A stretch of 64,000 nucleotides of DNA, from NCBI GenBank assembly GCA_021496925.1, contig CP053915.1:1054001-1118000 (forward strand). The letters are read 5' to 3'. Numbering within the stretch: position 1 is the first letter of the stretch; each line of letters opens with the position of its first letter. Position numbers and translations under genes: made by a program. The DNA is from Acidovorax sp. YS12. GTDB taxonomy: Bacteria > Pseudomonadota > Gammaproteobacteria > Burkholderiales > Burkholderiaceae_C. Of the stretch, positions 52,670 through 60,580 are shown in pieces. The notes below the pieces were generated by a model. It searched no databases and was not told the DNA's origin. It worked only from the letters and a program-made list of their open reading frames with translations.

Positions 52670-53130
52670 GTGCCGCCCTCCCCGCCATCAGGCGCAACCG
52701 AAGCTACCGGAACGTCCCCATCCAGGGGACCGATCTCCTCATGGATCTCGCGCACCAAGCTGCGCCCGCGCTGGATGTGGCGGGCCAGCTGCTCGATGAA
52801 CTGCGCATAGCGGGCGCGCCCCTGGGCGCGCAGGGCTTCCTGCTGCTGCTCGGGTACCGGCAGGGCCACGGTCAGGTAGTGGCGCAGGTACAGCGCCACG
52901 GTCTCGATCAGGATGGCCTGGTCGCGCTCCAGGCGCTCGAACTGGCGCGAGAGCCGGTCCAGGCGCTTGGCCGTCGCGGCCTCGCGCTGGTCCGTCGCGT
53001 CCGGCGACAGGAAGGACGCGAGCGCCGCTGCAATCACAGAGGACTTGGAGACACCCCGGTGGGCCGAGAGGTCCTCCAGGCGCCGAGCGTGCTCGGGCTC
53101 GACGAAGATGTTCAGGCGGGCGCGGGTCAC
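52666..53130 (-). CDS. ribbon-helix-helix (CopG-type) regulator of the transfer operon
   Basis: This 154-residue protein has an N-terminal CopG-like ribbon-helix-helix (RLNIFVEPEHARRLEDLSAHRGVSKSSVIAAALASFL), followed by a coiled-coil stretch (KRLDRLSRQFERLERDQAILIETVALYLRHYLTV). It starts with GTG 53130, overlapping the traG stop. Located between traG and trbB as in Tn4371-like elements, it probably regulates transfer or assists the coupling step. Confidence 0.85.
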   Translation of the reverse strand: MTRARLNIFVEPEHARRLEDLSAHRGVSKSSVIAAALASFLSPDATDQREAATAKRLDRLSRQFERLERDQAILIETVALYLRHYLTVALPVPEQQQEALRAQGRARYAQFIEQLARHIQRGRSLVREIHEEIGPLDGDVPVASVAPDGGEGGT

Positions 53131-55181
53131 AGGACAATCCCGTCGTCAGGATCCAGGGCCGCCAGGCGCGCGTTACGCACCAGTTGGCGATCCAAGTCAC
53201 GCGGCAGCAAGGGCGCGCCATCGTCATCGCGCTCATCCTCCAGCAGGATCAGGTCCTGCGCCCCGTCATCGCGCGAAGGCACGAACGCAGCCTCCAGATC
53301 CGGCTTGAGCTGGTGTCCACCCTCATCGGCCGCACCGCCCACGCCGCCAGCCATGGCAACCGAGGCGGCGGCCAACACCGGCAGCATGCTCCAGTCATCC
53401 GACCGCCCTGCTGGGCGATCGGCATAGCCGCCGCCCACCAGCACCGGCGCAGGCAGCACCCGTACCAGGAAGTTCCGATCCTGGTAGTAGCGCAGCTTGC
53501 GCGCCCGGATCGGCGCATGGCCCGAGACCATGACCACGGCATCGTCGGGCGGCAGCTGCATCACCTCGCCAGGCGTGAGCAACGGGCGGGCCGTCTCCTG
53601 CCGCGAGACCATCAGGTGGCCCAGCCAGGGTGCCAGCCGGTGGCCGGCGTAGTTGCGCTGGGCGCGCAGTTCGGTAGCCGTTCCCAACGCGTCGGAGATG
53701 CGCTTGGCCGTGCGCTCGTCGTTGGTGGCGAAGGCGATGCGCACGTGGCAGTTGTCCAGGATCGCGTGGTTCGGACCGTAGGCCTTGTCGATCTGGTTGA
53801 GCGACTGCGCGATCAGGAAGGCCCGCAGCCCGTAGCCCGCCATGAATGCCAGCGCCGACTCGAAGAAGTCGAGGCGCCCCAGTGCGGGGAACTCGTCGAG
53901 CATCAGCAGCAGCTTGTGCCGGCGCTCGATGCCGTCCGAGCCGTCGAGCGACTCGGTCAGGCGCCGCCCGATCTGGTTGAGGATCAGGCGGATCAACGGC
54001 TTGGTGCGGCTGATGTCCGAGGGCGGCACCACCAGATACAAAGACACCGGATGCGCCGAAGCAATCAGGTCGGCGATGCGCCAGTCGCAGCGCGAGGTGA
54101 CCTCGGCTACCGTGGGGTCACGGTACAGGCCCAGAAAGCTCATGGCCGTGGACAGCACGCCCGAGCGTTCGTTCTCGCTCTTGTTGAGCACCTCCCGGGC
54201 CGCAGACGCCACGACCGGGTGCGGCGCGCTACCCTGCTCCACCGCCAGGTGCGGCGTGCTCATCATGCGGTGCAGCGTCACCTCGAAGGGACAGGCTGGG
54301 TCGGAGAGGAAGTTGGCGACCCCGCGCAACGTCTTGTCTTCGCCGGCATAGAGCACATGGAGGATGGCCCCCACCAGCAGCGCATGGCTGGTCTTCTCCC
54401 AGTGGTTGCGCCGCTCCAGTGCACCCTCGGGGTCCACCAGGATGTCGGCGATGTTCTGCACGTCGCGCACCTCGTGCACGCCGCGCCGCACTTCCAGCAA
54501 GGGGTTGTAGGCGGCCGAGCGCGCGTCCGTCGGGTTGAACAGCAGGCAGTGCGAGAAGCGCGCACGCCAGCCCGCCGTGAGATGCCAGTTCTCTCCCTTG
54601 ATGTCGTGAACCACGGCGGAGCCGGGCCAGGACAGCAGCGTGGGCACCACCAGGCCCACACCCTTGCCGGAGCGCGTGGGGGCGAAGGCCATCACATGTT
54701 CCGGTCCTTCGTGGCGCAGGTAAGAGCTGTCCCGGCCAGGTGCCCGGCCGAGGAACACGCCGGCCGGACCGGTCAGCCCGGCCTTGTCAATGTCCTCGTG
54801 TTCGGCCCAACGGGCGGAACCATACGTGGTGACCCGCCGCGCCAGGCGCGAGCGCCACACCGCCATGCCGATGGCCACACCGGTGGCAAGCAGGCCACTG
54901 GAAGCCGCGATGGCGCCGCCGCGCGAGAAAACCTCGGGCGCATAGGCGTCGTACCAGTACCACCATTCGAACAACTTCCAGGGCTCGTAGACCGGAAGCC
55001 CCGAGAGATCGAACCAGGCGGCGCCCAGGCGCGGCTGGTAGCCCAGCGCATGCGCCGTCCATTGCGTGGCCACCCACACGCCACACACAGTGACGCCCAT
55101 GACGGCCGTGATCTGGCCAAACAGGATACCGGTGTGGGCGGAGGATGCCCGCTCCTTGCCCCCCTCTGATCGAGATGCCAT
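53127..55181 (-). CDS. traG: TraG (VirD4-like) type IV coupling protein
   Basis: This 684-residue coupling protein has an N-terminal pair of membrane helices (ILFGQITAVMGVTVCGVWVA and GAIAASSGLLATGVAIGMAVW), Walker A FAPTRSGKGVGLVVPTLL near residue 164 and Walker B LLLMLDEFPALGRLDFFE near 427. It links the relaxosome to the channel. ATG 55181 gives the usual N-terminus; the frame continues upstream without support. Confidence 0.95.
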   Translation of the reverse strand: MASRSEGGKERASSAHTGILFGQITAVMGVTVCGVWVATQWTAHALGYQPRLGAAWFDLSGLPVYEPWKLFEWWYWYDAYAPEVFSRGGAIAASSGLLATGVAIGMAVWRSRLARRVTTYGSARWAEHEDIDKAGLTGPAGVFLGRAPGRDSSYLRHEGPEHVMAFAPTRSGKGVGLVVPTLLSWPGSAVVHDIKGENWHLTAGWRARFSHCLLFNPTDARSAAYNPLLEVRRGVHEVRDVQNIADILVDPEGALERRNHWEKTSHALLVGAILHVLYAGEDKTLRGVANFLSDPACPFEVTLHRMMSTPHLAVEQGSAPHPVVASAAREVLNKSENERSGVLSTAMSFLGLYRDPTVAEVTSRCDWRIADLIASAHPVSLYLVVPPSDISRTKPLIRLILNQIGRRLTESLDGSDGIERRHKLLLMLDEFPALGRLDFFESALAFMAGYGLRAFLIAQSLNQIDKAYGPNHAILDNCHVRIAFATNDERTAKRISDALGTATELRAQRNYAGHRLAPWLGHLMVSRQETARPLLTPGEVMQLPPDDAVVMVSGHAPIRARKLRYYQDRNFLVRVLPAPVLVGGGYADRPAGRSDDWSMLPVLAAASVAMAGGVGGAADEGGHQLKPDLEAAFVPSRDDGAQDLILLEDERDDDGAPLLPRDLDRQLVRNARLAALDPDDGIVL

Positions 55182-55463
55182 GCCCGCTTGTTCCTTCGGC
55201 GCCAACCTGCGCCATGCGCATGCGCACCCCGTGGCACGCATGGCGAGAGTCTGGAACCGATGCGCCGCGCGACCCACCCATCCGGGCGTAGCGCAGCGCA
55301 GGCTGGCGGGCACGTCTCAGGACAACGCCGTTGGTTGGCTGGATTCAGTGGCCCAGGAACACGCTCCCGGCCTCCCTGGGCGGGAAGCATGCACCCCCTG
55401 CGACCTCATGTCCAAGGCCGATGGCGCAGGCCCTGGATGCAGCAGAGCTCTGCTGCGTAACAG

Positions 55464-56351
55464 TCACGTCAAAGTGCTGACATGGGTAAGGAAACGTTGC
55501 ACTGACTCGGACAGTCCAAAGCGCTGATGCTTGTGCAAAACGTAGGTCGTGAAGTGCGCGGGTTCGACCAGAGGAAGCACCAACACATCGCTGCGCTGCA
55601 GCGTCCGCATGTGTTCGGCGTCGGCCACGCCAACACCCTGCCCCACAGCCACGCGGGTCAGGTAGCCGGACAATGTCCGCGCCTCCGCCGCGATCACAGG
55701 AGACAAGACCTTCTCCCGCAGGACAGACGCCACCTGCCCGTGCAACCCCGGGTGAGTTGCCGAAGAGAATGATATTGCAGGAAAGGACATCAGTGCTCTC
55801 CATGACACTGCCTGACGCACAGCCAGCTCATGTTCCGGTGAGACAATTGCCACCATGGGGCTGTGCCATGCCGGTTGCTGAGCAATGGCCTCCTCATCCT
55901 GCAGGCCGAAGGAGAATCCAACATCCACCTCCTCGTTGCGCAGGGCTGCCAATAACTCCGCCGCATGCATCTCCCTGAGTTCCACAGGGGTGTCCGGAAC
56001 AAGCCGACCCCAGCGGCTCAAGCAATCTGCCAGCCGTGGCTGCACCGTGCTGTCATCCACGCCTATACGCAGGGGCTCCCGATAGCGAGCATCAACGGCC
56101 CGTACCACGCGCTTGGCGCGCTCCAGCCGAATGAGCAGGCTGTGCGCATGATCAAGCAGCTTGGCCCCTGCTGGTGTGAGTTCCAGCCTGCGTGGAGCCC
56201 GTATGAAGAGCGTCACGCCCCACCGGTCCTCCAGATCGCGGATAGTGCGTGACAACGGGGTCTGATCAATGTGCACGCGCTCGGCGGCGCGGCGGAAGTT
56301 GAGCTCTTCAGCAATGGCGATGAAATAGCGCAGATGCCGTAGTTCGATCAT
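55464..56351 (-). CDS. LysR-family regulator (TraR-like of Tn4371 elements)
   Basis: This 295-residue LTTR has a helix-turn-helix (ELRHLRYFIAIAEELNFRRAAERVHIDQTPLSRTIRDLE) and a periplasmic-binding-like effector domain (EPLRIGVDDSTVQPRLADCL ... EVDVGFSFGLQDEEAI). It stands upstream of traG on the same strand with a 280-base gap. Tn4371-like elements carry a LysR gene called traR in this place. It also lies 26 bases downstream of the thiolase stop, so it could be read from the catabolic operon. Confidence 0.88.
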   Translation of the reverse strand: MIELRHLRYFIAIAEELNFRRAAERVHIDQTPLSRTIRDLEDRWGVTLFIRAPRRLELTPAGAKLLDHAHSLLIRLERAKRVVRAVDARYREPLRIGVDDSTVQPRLADCLSRWGRLVPDTPVELREMHAAELLAALRNEEVDVGFSFGLQDEEAIAQQPAWHSPMVAIVSPEHELAVRQAVSWRALMSFPAISFSSATHPGLHGQVASVLREKVLSPVIAAEARTLSGYLTRVAVGQGVGVADAEHMRTLQRSDVLVLPLVEPAHFTTYVLHKHQRFGLSESVQRFLTHVSTLT

Positions 56352-56377
56352 TCAAAAAGATGCAATGCAAATCAGCG

Positions 56378-57506
56378 TCACATCCGCTCAAAGATTGCCG
56401 CAATGCCCTGGCCGCCGCCAATGCACATGGTCACCAGTGCGTAGCGGCCCTGAATGCGCTGCAGCTCGTGGATAGCTTTCACCGTGATCAGCGCACCCGT
56501 GGCACCAATGGGGTGACCCAGCGAAATGCCCGAACCGTTCGGGTTGACCTTGGTCGGGTCCAGGCCGAGTTCCTTGCTCACGGCGCAGGCCTGGGCAGCG
56601 AAGGCTTCGTTGGCTTCGATCACGTCCATGTCATTGACGGTGAGGCCTGCTTTCTGCAGTGCCAGGCGCGAGGCCGACACCGGGCCGATGCCCATGATGT
56701 TAGGGTCCACGCCAGTGTGGGCGTAACCCACTAGGCGCGCCAGCGGCTGGGTGCCACGGGCCTTGGCCGCACCGGCTTCCATCAGCACCACGGCCGCGGC
56801 GGCGTCGTTGATGCCCGAGGCGTTGCCCGCGGTCACGGTGCCGTTTTCTTTCACGAACACCGGCTTAAGCTTGGCCATGTCTCCGAGCTTGCAGTTGGGG
56901 CGGAAATGCTCGTCGGTGACGTAGGCCACTTCGCCCTTCTTGCTCTTGAGCATGACGGGCACGATCTGGTCCTTGAAGTACCCAGCTTCAGTGGCGCGTT
57001 GCGCGCGGTTGTGGCTCTCGACGGCCAGTGCATCCTGCATCTCACGCGTGATGCCGAACTTCGCGGCCACGTTTTCGGCCGTCACACCCATGTGAATGTT
57101 GTGGAACGGGTCGTGCAGCGCACCGATCATCATGTCCACCATCTTGGTGTCACCCATGCGGGCGCCCCAGCGCATGTTCAGGCTGGCATAAGGTACGCGG
57201 CTCATGTTCTCGGCGCCGCCGCCAATGGCTACGTCGGCATCACCGAGCTGGATGGTCTGCGCAGCCGCCCTCGATGGCCGCGACGCGCGAGAGGTACATG
57301 TCGTGCGGCTCGGTGTTCACCACGTGGCCGAACACCACATGGCCTACGTCCTGGCCGTCCACGCCAGCGCGGGCCAGCGTTTCCTTGACGACTAGGGCCG
57401 CCAGTTCGGTGGGCGGCGTGTCCTTGAGGCTGCCGCCATAGGTACCAATGGCGGTGCGGGCGGCACTGACGACAACGACTTCACGGGTATTTGCTTTTTT
57501 GCACAT
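56378..57506 (-). pseudogene. acetyl-CoA acetyltransferase (thiolase), catalytic cysteine deleted
   Basis: The N-terminal part (MCKKANTREVVVVSAARTAI ... VAAIEGGCA, from 57506) and the C-terminal part (IQLGDADVAIGGGAENMSRV ... NPNGSGISLGHPIGATGA and GGGQGIAAIFERM) are normal for thiolases. They are in different frames, and about 25 residues between them are missing, among them the segment with the nucleophilic Cys (usually NRLCGSG). The junction is at about 57255-57268. The second His and the Cys-x-Gly region near the end are intact. In acetone catabolism the enzyme would cleave acetoacetyl-CoA to acetyl-CoA; this copy cannot. Confidence 0.85.
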
Positions 57507-57589
57507 ACGGGCCTCATTTCTCAAATTCTGCATAGCTCGGACTTCGAGTAGGGAATTTCTCAACACAGCCATTTCTGGTACCTGTCGCC

Positions 57590-58882
57590 CTAGTGACCGG
57601 CACCATGTAATCGAAAGCGCCGGGCCTGGATCTCCCAGCCTTCGTGTTCAATGTCCGTAGCAGATCGGATCGGAACGCGCTGGCTCAACCAGCAGCGGGT
57701 GGGCAATCCCCAGTCGGTTGCGCTGGCGCGCAGTGCCGCCATGTTGCTGCTGAAATCGCTGAGCAAAGCCCGTATAGTGGACTCCTGTTCGGGCGCCAGG
57801 TCTCGGACGATGAACACCAGACGGCTGTGGCCATCGTCAAACGCGCTGTCACGCGGCCAGGTAGCCAAACGCACCGGGGGATAGGCCACGTCCTGCACGC
57901 ACTGCACCACCCGAGGTTGCGCCTCGTCTCCGGCCACGCGCATCAGACCTTTGACACGCAACAGGTTGGCTGCATAGGCGCGCAGAACGTTGCCCATCGC
58001 CAAAGAGAACCCAAGCCAGGCGACGGGCCTATCCCAAGTGATGACGAAACTCCGCGCGCGCGTCGAATGGTGGCTGCGGCTGTGACGGGTTCGCAGGTAG
58101 TGGCCGTCGTCATTGACCAGGTCAACAGCGTTTTCATCCAGCGCGAAAAGGCCTGATGGGCCATGCTGTGCGATCTCGGTACTCAGCCAGTCCTGCAGGC
58201 TCGACGCCACGTCCGCACGGCCGTAGATCCCACCGGACGCCATCAGCGTGACGAGATCGGCAATACCGTTGCGCACTATGACCTGTTCGGCCTGCGGATT
58301 GAGCGTTTTCAAGGCCGCTTCCAGTTGTTCCCGTTGGGTTGAGGAGGCCTGATCGCATTTGGTGATCAGTAAGCGATCCGCGGCCACCACCTGGCGCTGA
58401 CTCTCCTGATGTTGCTCAAGCTGTTGCAAGCCCTGTGTCGCCGATACCGCAGCGATCACGGTGTCACACCGATACCGGGCACAGACAAAGGGCTCCTCCA
58501 TCAGTGTGTACAACACCGGCACCGGATCGGCCAGTCCCGTGGTTTCGATCACCACACGTGAAATGGGCGCGATCTCGCGGCGGGCCATGCGGTCGGAAAG
58601 CTTGCGGAAGGCGGCAACCAGGTCGCCTTGAACGGTACAGCACAGGCAGCCGGAATCCAGCAACAACATCTGGTCGCTGACGGTATCCACGAGGTGATGA
58701 TCGATGCCGACCTCACCGAATTCATTGACCAACACCGCCACACCCGTCATGCCAGGCTGGTGCATCCAGTGGTTGAGCAAGGTGGTCTTGCCGGCCCCCA
58801 GGAAGCCGGTCAGCAAGGTGACGGGAATGCGGTCAACCGGACCTTGTTGGGCATGTGAAGTCGTTTCAGTGCTCTTGTTCAT
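57590..58882 (-). CDS. G3E-family metallochaperone GTPase (COG0523, CobW-like)
   Basis: This 430-residue GTPase has Walker A TGFLGAGKTTLLN (K32), the metal-binding DSGCLCCTV motif (CxCC type), VIETTGLADP and a TKCD base-recognition motif. A His-rich loop (RTRHSRSHHSTRARS) precedes the CobW_C domain. Such proteins deliver Zn, Co, Fe or Mn to target enzymes. It lies 25 bases after the ZIP permease gene. With an acetone carboxylase upstream (a metal enzyme, Mn in the studied cases), a metal-supply role is plausible but unproven. Confidence 0.88.
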   Translation of the reverse strand: MNKSTETTSHAQQGPVDRIPVTLLTGFLGAGKTTLLNHWMHQPGMTGVAVLVNEFGEVGIDHHLVDTVSDQMLLLDSGCLCCTVQGDLVAAFRKLSDRMARREIAPISRVVIETTGLADPVPVLYTLMEEPFVCARYRCDTVIAAVSATQGLQQLEQHQESQRQVVAADRLLITKCDQASSTQREQLEAALKTLNPQAEQVIVRNGIADLVTLMASGGIYGRADVASSLQDWLSTEIAQHGPSGLFALDENAVDLVNDDGHYLRTRHSRSHHSTRARSFVITWDRPVAWLGFSLAMGNVLRAYAANLLRVKGLMRVAGDEAQPRVVQCVQDVAYPPVRLATWPRDSAFDDGHSRLVFIVRDLAPEQESTIRALLSDFSSNMAALRASATDWGLPTRCWLSQRVPIRSATDIEHEGWEIQARRFRLHGAGH

Positions 58883-58907
58883 GAAGGCAGTTCCTGTTCG
58901 ATTGGCA

Positions 58908-59708
58908 TCAATGCACCACCACGATTTCGAGCAACTCGTGCGCGCCCGCGACCGAGGCCATTCCTGCGCCCATAAGCGCAAGCTGTTGAACCGTGGCGCC
59001 CAGACTCGGGTAGCGGTGCAGGCTGGGGATCAGGTCCGCCATGGCCACATAAGTCATGCTCGCGCAGGCCAGCGCCAGACACACCTGCACGGCGCCATCC
59101 ATCAACGGCAAGGCCAGCCAGGCCAGTCCCGCGCCCAGTGTCATGGCCAGGCTGGACAGCAGGTTGAAGGCCATGGCCCGACGGCGGCTGCAACCCGCAT
59201 GCAATAGAACGACAAAATCACCCAGCTCCTGGGGAATCTCGTGGGCCACTATGGCCACCGCGGTCACCAGGCCCAGCGAAACATCCTGCTGGAAAGCAGC
59301 GGCCACCAGGATGCCGTCGACAAAGTTGTGGAAGGTATCACCCAGCATCATCAGCAGGCCACCGCGGCCGACTTCCACATCCCCACGGCCTTGGTGATGC
59401 CCGTGAACCACGCTCGCATCGGACGTGGCCTGACCATGGTCGTGACGCCAGATGACGAGCTTTTCAAGCAGGAAGAAAGTGACGATGCCGGCCAGAACCA
59501 GGGATGTGGTCTCTTGTGCATTCCCCGACTCATGGATGGCTTCGGGCAAGACGTTGAAAAACGCGGCAGCGAGCAGCGCACCGGTCGCGTAGCTGACCAG
59601 CCGGGACAGCGTGCTTCGGCTCATGGAAGCGGTGGTAAGCAGCGTCACGCCGGCGGACAAGAGCCCGCCCACCAGCGTGGCCAGCAGACACAAGGTCAGC
59701 GGTGTCAT
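58908..59708 (-). CDS. ZIP-family divalent metal permease
   Basis: This 266-residue protein has about eight membrane helices, with MLGDTFHNFVDGILVAAAF and AIVAHEIPQELGDFVVLLHAG, the paired His motifs of helices IV and V in ZIP transporters. A His/Asp-rich loop (WRHDHGQATSDASVVHGHHQGRGD) lies between helices III and IV. It imports Zn, Fe or Mn. ATG 59708 overlaps the stop of the preceding gene (ATGA). Confidence 0.92.
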   Translation of the reverse strand: MTPLTLCLLATLVGGLLSAGVTLLTTASMSRSTLSRLVSYATGALLAAAFFNVLPEAIHESGNAQETTSLVLAGIVTFFLLEKLVIWRHDHGQATSDASVVHGHHQGRGDVEVGRGGLLMMLGDTFHNFVDGILVAAAFQQDVSLGLVTAVAIVAHEIPQELGDFVVLLHAGCSRRRAMAFNLLSSLAMTLGAGLAWLALPLMDGAVQVCLALACASMTYVAMADLIPSLHRYPSLGATVQQLALMGAGMASVAGAHELLEIVVVH

Positions 59709-60580
59709 GCCGCACAGTCCCGCAAGCGGGCCAGTTGCTCCAGCACGGCTTCCGGCTGCTGCTGCGGGTTGATTTCGACAAAGTGGAACTGCTCCTGTGC
59801 GAGCGGCCCCACGGAAGTCCCCATGGCAAATGCCGCGCTGTCGTCACGCCCGAAGGCGCTGTGGCCTGGCCGTTCGTCCCCGTCACCAATCACCGCGACA
59901 AAGCCATCGAAGACCTCGGGGGGCAAGCGCAGGCCCGATGGCAGCCGCAGGGCCAGTGACCAACGGTAGTGCCCCGCGACATTGAGCACGGATCGGTAGC
60001 GTTCGATGTGCGCGGCCTCCAACGCCTGGTCGTCCCTTTGTTCCTCCAGCAGCAGACCGGCCACCGGGAATGCGGAGACGGAACGGATGAGGTCGGCCAC
60101 GTACATGGCCGCGTCCTCCACCGTGTCCGCGTCGATCTCGTCGTCGGTACCACCGGCCAATCGGTTGGCGTGCAACAGCCAGGCGCGCGGCGAGGGCATG
60201 GACAGCACCAACGGGGTTTGGCCCCGCAGGTGCGACAGTACAGCCGTCACCACCTCGGCCAGCACGGCCTTGGGGGCGTCCGATTCCAGCAATTTGCGCA
60301 AGGCCGTCGCTGGTCGGCGGCGGTTGCCCAGACGGGCCGCCAGGCCACCCTCGCGAGCACACCAGGCATCGATCAGCTCACCCACTTCGACCACCGCCAC
60401 GTCGGGCCGCAGCAGGCCTTGGGCCTGGACGAAGTAGGCCAGATAGCCGGCCGCGTTCTCCCAGGGATCGGCCTGCTCCGAGCCGAGCAGCAGGCGCCGG
60501 GTGTAGGCCGAAGACTTCAGCCATACCCGCACGGCGCCCGCACCGGCTGAGTGCGGCAGCAACTCAGCCAGCGTGCTCAT
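59705..60580 (-). CDS. unknown protein coupled to acetone carboxylase
   Basis: This 291-residue soluble protein has no signal or membrane helix. Segments such as TPLVLSMPSPRAWLLHANRL, PVAGLLLEEQRDD and GHYRWSLALRLPSG suggest an alpha/beta barrel, perhaps like uroporphyrinogen decarboxylase or MetE relatives, but this is weak. Its ATG overlaps the stop of the alpha-subunit gene and its stop overlaps the ZIP gene, so it is tightly built into the operon. It takes the place where the gamma-subunit gene acxC is usually found, but does not resemble that small subunit. Confidence 0.6.
   Translation of the reverse strand: MSTLAELLPHSAGAGAVRVWLKSSAYTRRLLLGSEQADPWENAAGYLAYFVQAQGLLRPDVAVVEVGELIDAWCAREGGLAARLGNRRRPATALRKLLESDAPKAVLAEVVTAVLSHLRGQTPLVLSMPSPRAWLLHANRLAGGTDDEIDADTVEDAAMYVADLIRSVSAFPVAGLLLEEQRDDQALEAAHIERYRSVLNVAGHYRWSLALRLPSGLRLPPEVFDGFVAVIGDGDERPGHSAFGRDDSAAFAMGTSVGPLAQEQFHFVEINPQQQPEAVLEQLARLRDCAA

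Noticed and set aside
53184..55169. Long plus-strand frame opposite traG
   Set aside because: Antisense shadow of a well-supported coupling-protein gene.
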